A stretch of 64,000 bases of DNA from Aldehydirespirator sp965203575 (GTDB lineage Bacteria; Actinomycetota; Acidimicrobiia; Acidimicrobiales; Aldehydirespiratoraceae), in contig OZ241894.1 in the NCBI GenBank assembly GCA_965203575.1, forward strand, positions 3,348,001-3,412,000, written 5' to 3'. A model generated the notes under the pieces. That model was not told where the DNA came from, made no database searches, and saw nothing but the letters and a program-made list of their open reading frames with translations. Below, piece by piece: positions 50,630 to 59,000 of this stretch. Positions within the stretch are counted from its first letter, which is position 1; each line of letters starts with the position of its first letter. The translations under genes and the position numbers were made by a program.

Positions 50630-50896
50630 GGCCTTGTAGGGTTGGAAATGCTGTTGGCCAAGTCGAAACCAGATCAATCAGAAACTGGCATTTGACCTAG
50701 GCTCATATCAGTCGACGCTGGCTCCGGGGTGGGAGTGTTGGACAAGTTTCACCGTGTTTCTCCGTGTTTCGCCATGCAACGAGTCTCGAGGTCAGACTGG
50801 CTATTTCTTGTACACCTTGGTTCACTTTGTTACTCTCTGTTTCATCCGAGTGTTGGACAAAAAGATGGATAGGAACAGCCTGGGAGTCGAACCCTC
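50630..50896. other. AT-richer junction region before the integrase
   Basis: No gene. Base composition drops to about half AT, unlike both sides. It contains the direct repeats described next, CCGTGTTTCTCCGTGTTTCG, and at 50879-50893 a short stretch matching a tRNA T-arm (GGGTTCGACTCCC on the minus strand). This is probably the left end of the integrated element. Confidence 0.5.
50733..50860. repeat. Pair of 13-bp direct repeats upstream of the integrase
   Basis: GAGTGTTGGACAA occurs at 50733-50745 and 50848-50860, 115 bases apart start to start. Their place next to an integrase start fits arm-type binding sites. Confidence 0.5.
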
Positions 50897-52027
50897 ATGA
50901 AGCTGACAGCATCACAAGTGCGGTCGATCACCGAGCCCGGCAAGTACATAGATCAGCATGGCCTCATGCTACGCGTGGCGCCGGGCGGATCGAAGCAATG
51001 GGTCTGGCGCGGCACCATCCACGGCAAGCGCCGCGACGTCGGCCTGGGCGCCGTGGCCTACACGACGCTGGCCGAGGCCCGTGAGATCGCCTTCGAGTAC
51101 CGCCGCATTTCCCGTCGCGGCGGCGACCCCAGAACGACGCGGACCAGTTCCGGAGTGCCGACCTTCGACGAGGCCGTGGAGGCCGTCATCGACGCCCACC
51201 GCGGAGGCTGGAAGAACGGCCGCTCGGAGACGAACTGGCGACGGCCCCTCACCTACGCCGCGTCGGTCGGCAGGGTGCCGGTCGATCAGATCACCACGAG
51301 CGACCTCGCTCGGGTGCTGCTGCCCATCTGGCACGAGAAGCCCGAGACGGCCCGCAAGCTCCGTACCCGGCTCGGCATGGTCATGCGCTGGGCCATCGCT
51401 GAGGGTCACCGCAGCGACGACCCCGCCGGCCCGGCACTCTCCGCAGCGCTCCCCAAGCACACCGCCCCGCCCAAGCACCACCGGAGCCTCCCGCACGGCG
51501 AGATCGCCGAGGCGCTGCGGATCGTGGAGCACTCGCCCCAAGCATGGCCAGTGTCGAAGGCGTGCCTCCGGTTCATCGTCGCCACCGCATGCAGATCCGG
51601 CGAAGCCAGACTCGCCCGCTGGGACGAGATCGACGGCGACATCTGGACGATCCCCGGCGAGCGGACCAAGACCGACAGGCCCCTCATCGTGCCACTCTCG
51701 GCGATGGCATTGGACGCCCTGGCCGAGGCCCGCGACTTTGCCGACGGCAGCGGGCACGTCTTCCCCGCCCCGACCGGCCGCGGGCGCGCACTCTCGGACT
51801 CGGGCCTGTCGAAGCTCTTGCGCGAGAACGACATTCCCGGCACCGTCCACGGGATGCGGGCGAGCTTCCGGAGCTGGGCAGCCGAGCAGGGCATCCCTCG
51901 CGAGGTGGCCGAAGCTCAACTCGGGCACGTCGCCGGGAAGATCGAGCGGGCCTACCAGAGATCGGACCTGCTCGACGCCCGCCGCCAGGTCATGGATGAC
52001 TGGGCGACCTATCTCTCGTCCATGTAG
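50897..52027 (+). CDS. Tyrosine-family integrase (P4-type, DUF4102 N-terminus)
   Basis: 376 residues. The N-terminus (MKLTASQVRSITEPGKYIDQHGLMLRVAPGG...WVWRG) is the arm-binding DUF4102 domain; a SAM-like core-binding domain follows; catalytic residues are Arg in ATACRSGEARLARW, His-x-x-Arg in TVHGMRASFRSW, His in LGHVAGKIERA and Tyr in AYQRSD. It would insert and excise the element by site-specific recombination. The rest of the island (to at least 63.9 kb) lies on one side. A nearby T-arm-like match suggests tRNA targeting, but no complete tRNA is present. Confidence 0.93.
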   Translation: MKLTASQVRSITEPGKYIDQHGLMLRVAPGGSKQWVWRGTIHGKRRDVGLGAVAYTTLAEAREIAFEYRRISRRGGDPRTTRTSSGVPTFDEAVEAVIDAHRGGWKNGRSETNWRRPLTYAASVGRVPVDQITTSDLARVLLPIWHEKPETARKLRTRLGMVMRWAIAEGHRSDDPAGPALSAALPKHTAPPKHHRSLPHGEIAEALRIVEHSPQAWPVSKACLRFIVATACRSGEARLARWDEIDGDIWTIPGERTKTDRPLIVPLSAMALDALAEARDFADGSGHVFPAPTGRGRALSDSGLSKLLRENDIPGTVHGMRASFRSWAAEQGIPREVAEAQLGHVAGKIERAYQRSDLLDARRQVMDDWATYLSSM

Positions 52028-52468
52028 GTTGGGGCCGTCTTGTCCTCGCCCGACGTGCGCTGTTGGCATCTCCAAGAAACGCTGTGAAGGAGAACTACTG
52101 ACGTGAGCAACCAGACGGCCAGCAAGGATCTTCCAATGTCCAATTCCACACATGGGGTTCAGAATCCCACGGGCTATTCGCCGTGAAAAATGTTGCGACA
52201 CGCGCTGACTGGCATCACCATCTTCTCTAGGGTGTCCCCCTTGATCCTCGCCAGCACCGAGGGGGCGGCCCCTTGCCAGGTCAAGAGCCGCCCCCGCTCC
52301 CGCAGCGTCAGACAACGGGTAGGAGTTTGAGAGTTGGCGGCGACCTGATAGCCGGCGTCGGCTCATCCGCCGCAAGCGGCGATGCCGAGCCTGCTGGTGG
52401 GCTATTCCGTCTGCGCGGTGGCTCACACAATTGGGGTCCAGGTCCGCCTCGCCGGCGAGGCGGGTGAG
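52028..52468. other. Intergenic region after the integrase with small ORF
   Basis: 441 bases without a confident gene. A 27-residue frame, GTG 52103 to stop 52186 (VSNQTASKDLPMSN...), has GGAG ten bases upstream but no recognisable content. Confidence 0.4.
52444..52463. terminator. Perfect 20-bp palindrome, possible terminator or operator
   Basis: CCGCCTCGCCGGCGAGGCGG is a perfect palindrome five bases past the stop of the minus-strand gene at 52469. It could end that transcript or bind a dimeric regulator. Confidence 0.45.
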
Positions 52469-52969
52469 CTACGGCAGGAACCAGACCGTCACCGGGTAGT
52501 AGTGCGTAATCCATAAGTCGGTGCCACAGTCCACGCCGTCGGGTGGTGAGTAGCCCAACCAGACCGGACAACGGGGATCAACGCACGCCCGGCTATGCGG
52601 TTCGCCGTTCTCGTCGAAGTTGCCGGGGCGTTCCGAGCCGGGGCAGTAGCTCACCGACAGGTAGCACATCCTCCAGGCTCCGTAGGCTTCGGCTGAGTCG
52701 GACACCTCTTCGGGGTATGGGAGCGTCCATGTGTAACGGGTGAAACCCGCCGCGGTTGTCTCTTCAAACCGTGGAGCGGGACACGGGTAGTTGTCGTGGC
52801 CTGCTACGCCTGCTTGGCCGTTGGTCCAGAACTCCTCGACGAATGCCTCCCCTTGAGCCGACACTCCAGACTGATCCAGTCCGATCACTGTGAGCGGCGC
52901 CGAACCGCCGCCAGTAGCCGTCACAAGACTCAGCAACGCCAACAGCAACTGCATCAACAGTTCGTTCAC
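52469..52969 (-). CDS. Hypothetical secreted protein
   Basis: About 166 residues. GTG 52969 gives a hydrophobic leader (LLMQLLLALLSLVTATGG) that looks like a signal sequence; an upstream TTG at 53005 also keeps the frame, and ATG 52954 is another option. The mature part has at least six Cys (YPCPAP, MCYLSVSYCPG, CVDPRCPVWLGY, CGTDLWI), pointing to disulphide bonds outside the cell. No family is recognised. The start is uncertain since none has a good ribosome site. Confidence 0.5.
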   Translation of the reverse strand: MNELLMQLLLALLSLVTATGGGSAPLTVIGLDQSGVSAQGEAFVEEFWTNGQAGVAGHDNYPCPAPRFEETTAAGFTRYTWTLPYPEEVSDSAEAYGAWRMCYLSVSYCPGSERPGNFDENGEPHSRACVDPRCPVWLGYSPPDGVDCGTDLWITHYYPVTVWFLP

Positions 52970-53268
52970 TCCGACAGCTTCACACAGTCCCCGAATCGCG
53001 CGCAAGCGCCGCTAGTAGCGGGCACCACTTTGGCTACACACGTCAGTAGTCGCCGGATCATCCGTGTCACTGTATGGCTTGGTCTGTAGACAGGGCCCGG
53101 CCCAGCTATCGCCGCTAGAGGGCGCTGCTGATACTGGCCGGTGGCCTGGGGCTTGTCCGCCTGCTCGTCGGCTGATCGCGGCGCTTCCAGCCGGCCCGGG
53201 ACCGGTTCATCCGCGACTCGGTTGGGCCTCGTCTGTCCACGGCGGGACGCCAAGGACTGGTCTAGGGT
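52970..53268. other. Intergenic, nothing recognised
   Basis: About 300 bases upstream of the hypothetical secreted gene and downstream of the antitoxin. No convincing coding frame; presumably holds the promoter of the secreted gene. Confidence 0.4.
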
Positions 53269-53613
53269 CTATCCCTGCTGAGGGGTCGCGGCGGGGGCCG
53301 GTTGTGCGTCCAGTGCATGGTCCTTGACGGGCTCAAGGGACAGCCTCAGGCCCAAGGCGTTGGTGATCTTCAACAGCGTTGCGAGGGTGGGGTTGCCGCC
53401 TTCAGACAGCGCCTCGTAGAGGTTGCCTCGGTTTAGCCCGGTGTCGCGGGCGAGGGCGCTCATGTTGTGGGTCCGTGCGACGTGCTTCAATGCGGCACGA
53501 ATCACGGCCCCGTCCCCAGGGTCCTCATCCACGGCAGCCCTGAGAAGCCCCCGGACATCCTCTTCGGTTCTGATGTAGTCCGCCGCGTCGAACTTTCGAT
53601 ACTGCTCGGTCAT
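53269..53613 (-). CDS. HTH antitoxin of a RelE/HigB-type module
   Basis: 114 residues from ATG 53613, which overlaps the toxin stop (ATGA) and follows GGAGG. The protein matches the addiction-module antidote type: MTEQYRKFDAADYIRTEEDV, then ALKHVARTHNMSALARDTGLNRGNLYEALSEGGNPTLATLLKI, an XRE helix-turn-helix. It should neutralise the toxin and repress the operon. The tail (DAQPAPAATPQQG) is disordered. The toxin-first order is as in HigBA-like modules. Confidence 0.85.
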   Translation of the reverse strand: MTEQYRKFDAADYIRTEEDVRGLLRAAVDEDPGDGAVIRAALKHVARTHNMSALARDTGLNRGNLYEALSEGGNPTLATLLKITNALGLRLSLEPVKDHALDAQPAPAATPQQG

Positions 53614-53909
53614 TGGTTCCTCCATTGTGTCGCCATTCTCCTGGCCCGCTCGATGTCTCGCTGTTGGCTGTCCTTGTCGCCGCCGCACAGCAGCACGATC
53701 AACTCCGCGCCTTGCGTGATGAAGTAGATGCGGTATCCCGGTCCGTACTGGATTCGCATCTCGGACACGCCACCCCCGACAGGCCGCACGTCTCCTAGGT
53801 GTCCATCTTCTGCTGCCAGCAGCCTGGCGACGATGCGGTCCACAGCCTGGCGATCTCGGAGCCTGCCCAGCCACCGGTCGAAGGTCGAGCTTCGCAGGAT
53901 CGTGTACAT
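53610..53909 (-). CDS. RelE/HigB-type (Gp49-like) toxin
   Basis: 99 residues from ATG 53909 (MYTILRSSTFDRWLGRLRDRQAV); a GTG two codons earlier is an alternative. The opening and GHLGDVRPVGGGVSEMRIQYGPGYRIYFITQGAELIVLLCGGDKDSQQRDIERA pattern are those of phage-derived Gp49-like/HigB toxins, probably ribosome-dependent mRNA endonucleases (YGPGYRIYF is the core strand, GGDKDSQQRDI the C-terminal helix). It is translationally coupled to the antitoxin. Confidence 0.88.
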   Translation of the reverse strand: MYTILRSSTFDRWLGRLRDRQAVDRIVARLLAAEDGHLGDVRPVGGGVSEMRIQYGPGYRIYFITQGAELIVLLCGGDKDSQQRDIERARRMATQWRNQ

Positions 53910-53916
53910 GGTCACA

Positions 53917-53936
53917 CTGTACGATATACCGTACAG
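53917..53936. promoter_or_regulatory. Operator palindrome of the toxin-antitoxin operon
   Basis: CTGTACG-ATATAC-CGTACAG is a perfect 7-bp inverted repeat immediately upstream of the toxin start, with an AT-rich centre. This fits an operator for autoregulation by the HTH antitoxin. Confidence 0.6.
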
Positions 53937-54132
53937 CAGGTGAAGCGGACTTGAGGCGTGAGGGTCACGCTACGGCGGAGCCAGCCCGCCGCGAAGTGGG
54001 CCGACTCGTCATCGCGCCCATGTGGAGGGACCTATCTGAAGGTTCCCGACGATTCCTGGCTGAGACCCTGAGGCTCTCCAACCGGCCGCCAGTCGGATTC
54101 GCCAGGCCCAGGGCCAACAGCCACCCCGAGAA

Positions 54133-55953
54133 CTAGGCGACCCGCTGGAGGCGCTCGGCCTCCCGCAGTGCCGCCCCGATTGGCCCGTCGCCCGACACGG
54201 TGATCTCAAGTTCGTCCATGGCTCGGGTCATGGCCGCATAGAGCTGGCTCTTGGCGGCTTGGAACTGGTCTCCTTCATCGACATCGCGAACACGGAGGTC
54301 GTTGACGCCGCCAATGAGCACCCGGCTGAACTCAAGTCCCTTGATCCCCGTCAGTGACGAAGCCCGTACTTCTCCCCGGACGTGGACGGCCTCGTCGCGA
54401 TTGTCTCGTCGCCTTGCGCGATCCCACCCTTGTTGGATGTGGAAATACGGCAGTTCCAGTCGTGTGAATGCCTGCCAGAGCTTCTTCTGCAGGTCCGGAG
54501 AACCGTAGAGCACGGCAATGTCATGCTCGGCCACGCCGTCGTCGAGCATTGCCTTTACTCGCGAGGCTATGGCCTCGGCCTCGTCCCTCAGGTCACGGTG
54601 TGTCGTGAGGAGCGGGCTCGGCCCGGATCGCTTGGCCGCCTCCGGGGGAATGAGGGCGGCCGGGTCGTCCAGATCCACCGAGGCCGAGTCCCAGTCCCGC
54701 GAGCCCGCCAGGAAGTTCATGGAGAACTCGAGAATCTCCCTGGTGTTGCGGTAGTTCATGCGGAACACAGAACTGCGGCCTCGCGCCGTTCTGTGCCGCC
54801 CCTGTGCGTCCACACCGGGCGGATTCCATTTCGCGCCGCCCCGTCGGTAGACGTTCTGTGCCACGTCGTAGGCCATCACAAAGTTGTCTCGATCAGGTCG
54901 CGCCGGGTCCGGTTCCAGCCGGTCCGACTTCAGCATCGAATACGCCAGGTCTAATCGCGGGTGGTCAAAGTCCTGAGCCTCGTCCACGAGAACGGCGTCG
55001 AAGCGTGTCGAGTCAGGCTGACGCTTGGCCCTACTCTCAGCGCTCAGCACCCGGGCATCGAAGTCCGGTGTGCCCCCGCGGCCGCCTCGAGCCAGTTGGG
55101 CCGCGAGCCGGTCGATGTTGGTGACCACCAGCCGATCGTCGGGGGTCACCATGGTGGCGAGGGCGTTGGCCAGTACCCGGTTGTAGCACAGCACCAAGAT
55201 CCGCCACTGCGGCCAGTGCTTGTGCAGGTAGCGGGCCCGATGAGCGAGCACGAGCGTCTTGCCGCTACCGGCCACGCCTCTCAGCACTCGGTACCCAGGA
55301 CCGAGGTGCTCTGCCACCCGCTCCTGTTCGCGGTCCATGACTTGGATCACGTCCTCGGGCGTAGTCTCGGGGTCCTGGAACAACGGCAGGCTCTCTGATT
55401 GGGTTTGGCGAAGGACGATCTCGGGGTTGACCACGGCCCGTGCCTGCTTGTGTTCCTGCTCGCTCAGCGGGGTCGGTCTCTTGCCTCCGAGGATCCTTCG
55501 AAGCGCTTTCTTGAGCCGGTCCTCGGACAGGTCGCGGCGGCTGAGGATCGGCAGGTCCCGGTCGGCTTCACTGAGACGCTCCACTGGAACCTCGTCTAGT
55601 TCCGGGAAGGCCAGGACACACTTGACCGGCAGGGCCTCTATGCGTCTCGCGTCGGCGCGATCGGTCAACTCCTCGGCACTCTGCACGACCTGCTGGGGGA
55701 CGCGAATCATGTCGAACGAGTCGAATGCCCGGTCACGCCGTTTGCGGCCCCGGCGCGGCAACGAGGGGGCGTCGATGACGGCGATGCCTGCGGCCGGATC
55801 GAGCACCACCAGGTACTTGATGCCGCGGTCGGTCTCTCGGAGCCAGACCGTCACCTGCTCAGGAGTGGATTCGCGAAGCGCTCGTGCTACCAGTCTCAGC
55901 TGTTGAGGGATTCCGGACCGGCTCGGAATGTTCTCCGGCAAGAGGAACGCCAT
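54133..55953 (-). CDS. UvrD/Rep-like superfamily 1 helicase
   Basis: 606 residues. Motif I RGVAGSGKTLVLAHRA (Lys232), motif II FDAVLVDEAQDF, motif III/IV area FRMNYRNTREI, and motifs V/VI ASSLTGIKGLEFSRVLIGGV...LYAAMTRAMDELEI. The N-terminal 190 residues resemble a NERD/endonuclease-like domain in layout (YLVVLDPAAGIAVIDAPSL), but the usual E-x-K is replaced by D-A-P, so no nuclease activity is predicted. It probably unwinds or remodels DNA. It is located between the toxin pair and the fusion helicase, same strand as both. Confidence 0.85.
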   Translation of the reverse strand: MAFLLPENIPSRSGIPQQLRLVARALRESTPEQVTVWLRETDRGIKYLVVLDPAAGIAVIDAPSLPRRGRKRRDRAFDSFDMIRVPQQVVQSAEELTDRADARRIEALPVKCVLAFPELDEVPVERLSEADRDLPILSRRDLSEDRLKKALRRILGGKRPTPLSEQEHKQARAVVNPEIVLRQTQSESLPLFQDPETTPEDVIQVMDREQERVAEHLGPGYRVLRGVAGSGKTLVLAHRARYLHKHWPQWRILVLCYNRVLANALATMVTPDDRLVVTNIDRLAAQLARGGRGGTPDFDARVLSAESRAKRQPDSTRFDAVLVDEAQDFDHPRLDLAYSMLKSDRLEPDPARPDRDNFVMAYDVAQNVYRRGGAKWNPPGVDAQGRHRTARGRSSVFRMNYRNTREILEFSMNFLAGSRDWDSASVDLDDPAALIPPEAAKRSGPSPLLTTHRDLRDEAEAIASRVKAMLDDGVAEHDIAVLYGSPDLQKKLWQAFTRLELPYFHIQQGWDRARRRDNRDEAVHVRGEVRASSLTGIKGLEFSRVLIGGVNDLRVRDVDEGDQFQAAKSQLYAAMTRAMDELEITVSGDGPIGAALREAERLQRVA

Positions 55954-56034
55954 AGCCCCGAGAAACTAGAGCATCGACCTCTTCGGAGGCCAGCGGGGGT
56001 GGCGGCCCGTATCGAGCTACAGCCTCCTCGGCCG

Positions 56035-59000
56035 CTATCGGGGGTAGCGCCCGCGGACCGTTCGGCGACCCTCCGCAGTCAGGCGAAGACTCTGATATTC
56101 ACCACCCTCCGGGGCGTACTCCTCTACCCAATCCTCGTCTATCAGCCCATCGATCAACTCCTGGATCTCCTGCTCGTCGAGCAACGACAGTCGCCCGTAG
56201 CAGCCGTGCGTCCGTAACCGTGCATGCAGTGGGTAGTGGCCTCCGCCGTCGCCTCGCAACGTCCGCTCGAGGTTGCGCCTCGACCAGCGACCGCCCTCGA
56301 CGCCGTCGATCAGGATCAGCGCCACCGGTTCGGCCTCCTCGCGCACCAGGTCAGCCGCATCCGCGGGGTCGATGGGCGCGTCGCGCCATGGTCGCGGCAA
56401 CTCTGGCGTACAGGCGTCGCACGCGCCGCAGCCGGAGGCCGCGCCTTCGGGCGGGTCGGTCTCACCCAGGTACCGCAGCATCTCGCGGCGCCTACATGCC
56501 GGGCTGCCCCGAGCAAAGGCTCGAGCCTGCTCAGCCCGCTGGAACACCGCCGCTCGGCGCTCATCGATCAGCCGCTCAAGACGGCCCCAGTCGGGCTCGG
56601 GAGCCGCCACCCGCTCGAAAGCCCAGCCGAACCGCCAAGCCGAGAAGCTGCAGATCCCGAGCTTCAGCATCGCGACCACCGTCTGCTCCAACTCGTCGGC
56701 GCGCTGGCCCAGCCGGAGAGCCCACTTGGTACCGCGGTACTCGCCGTTCTCCTCGTAAGCGAGGCGCAGGACGGCCTCAGCGCGTTCGGCGAGTTCAGGG
56801 TCGCGTGCCCTCAGCTCGTCCAGCCGAGACTCGGCGGCCTCCACCGACTCGATGCGGCCGCGCAGCACGAAGTCCTGGTACCGGCGCACCGCCCCGACCT
56901 GCTCCAGATAGTGCAGTGCAAGGGCATGGGATTCGTCCCGCTCTCCATCGCCTGTGTCGGAGCTTGCAGGGAACTCGTCGGGGTCGATGAGATTGAGGCC
57001 AGGAGTCATCCTCCCCCACACCTCGCGGACGGCGGAGATGGCTGGCGCCGACGACTCGATGAAGTACTTGTGGATTCTGCAGTCGCGGGGAGTCGTGAAC
57101 AGAACTGCCGTGCCGGTGGCCGGCCCGGTCCCGTCGCGGGCGCCCCGGGCAGCCCGACCCGTCTCCTGGACGTACTCCTCAATAGAAGCGGGCATCTCCA
57201 GATGCACGATCAACTCAATGTCGGGCTTGTCGATGCCGAGACCGAAGGCCTTGGTTGCGACCACTACGTCGATCTCGCCGTGGCGAAAGGCGTCCTCGGT
57301 GTGCTGGCGCTCCCCCAGTTCCATGGCGCCGCTGTAAGGGCGGACCCGATGGCCGAAGCTTCCTAGCAGAGCCGCCAGCCGGTAGGTGTCGTTGCGAGTC
57401 GGTACGTAAACGACGGCGCTGCAGCGCCGGAAAGCCTCGACCACCTGCACCACCCGCAGATCCCGGTCTCGGCGGTTGCGGCAGGCCTCGACGTAGTAGC
57501 GAATCTCGGGTCGGTCCACCGAGTTGGTCAGTGGCTCGGTTCGAGGCTCAACCTCCAGCAGCCGGACGATGTCGTCAAGCACTTCATCGGTGGCGGTGGC
57601 GGTGACCGCGGCGACCGGAAGTCGGCAACCGCTCATGGCAGCGGCCACTGCCCGAGGGATCATGGCGTATTCCGGACGGAACGCGTGCCCCCATAGTGAG
57701 ATGCAGTGCGCCTCGTCCACCGCGATCCGGGTGACGTCCACCTCCTCCAGCCAGGCACGGAACAACGGGGACCAAAGCCGCTCAGGGCTGACGTACAGCA
57801 GCTTGAGATGGCCCCGGGACGCGCTGCGCAGGACCGCCTCCTGCTCGGCCTGGGGAACGCCTGAGTAGATGGCTGCCACCTCGCTGACGCCTCTGGACCG
57901 CAGATTGTCGACCTGGTCCCGCATCAGAGCGATCAACGGCGAAACCACGAGGGTCACGCCCGGCGACACCAGCGCCGGGATCTGGTAGGTGACCGACTTG
58001 CCCGAGCCCGTTGGCAGCACCGCTACCACGTCCTCTCCCCGCATGAGCCGGCTCATCACCTCGTGCTGACCGGGACGCCATTGGTCGAAGCCGAGCCAGA
58101 GCCGGGCTCGCTCCAGGCGCCGCTCGATCTCGGCGTCGTCCATCGGGGCCTCTGCGTCGCCGACATCGAGCGCGGCCTGTGAGAGCGTCGCAACGCCGGG
58201 GACCCGGTTGATCCGCTCCCAGCGGGCGTCGTCCATCTCATGGCCCAGATGGCTGGCAATCTGGAGGTAGGCCTGTTGTGGCTCATCAACATCTCGTATC
58301 GCGGGAGGGCCGGCCAGACTCCGGCGGATGACATCCACGTACGGCAGCGGCCGGCGCATGCGGTTGTCGAGCACTACGGTCACACCGATATCGGACTCGT
58401 TGCGAATGAGTCTTCCGGCGCCTTGAGCGAAGGCAATGGTGGCGCGAGGCACGAGGTACTCCCGGAAGGGATCCTCGCCGTGCATCTCCAGAAGGCCCTT
58501 GCGGGCGCTGATGATGGGGTCGCCTAGCGGATCGAATGGGATCTTCTCGATTATCAGCAGCCTCAGTGCTTCGCCGGGAATGTCGACCCCCTCCCAGAAT
58601 GACCGCGAGCCGAGCAGACAGGCAGACGGCTCGGCTCTCATGCGATCGACCAGCGAGGCGGACGACCCGTCTCCCTGAGCAAGCAGTTCCATCCCGGCCG
58701 CGGCCAGGGCCGGTCGGGCGTGGTCACGGACGTAGGCGAGGCGCGAGTGGGCGGTCATCAAGGCCATCGCCCCGCCGTCAGATGCCACGCACAGTCGGGG
58801 AATCTCCGAAGCCTCCTCCTCGGTGAACCGGTCGATGAGCTGGCCGCGGGGCGCGGGCAGATAGTCGGTCAACAGCACGAGGTGGCGCTGGTCAAGGTCG
58901 CCGAACGGCGACGAGATGATCCTGGTGTTGATGCCCTCCAGCCCCAGGCGGGCCTGGAGGTAGCCGAAACTGTCGCCAGCTCGCAGTGTGGCCGAGGTCA

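Noticed and set aside
50875..50896. Possible tRNA gene fragment upstream of the integrase
   Set aside because: Only a T-loop with three good pairs can be formed; the stem fails and no acceptor or anticodon arm is present, so it is mentioned only as a possible attachment core.
53951..54136. 61-codon plus-strand frame between the toxin and SF1 helicase
   Set aside because: It overlaps the end of the helicase gene, lacks a ribosome site and shows no recognisable content.
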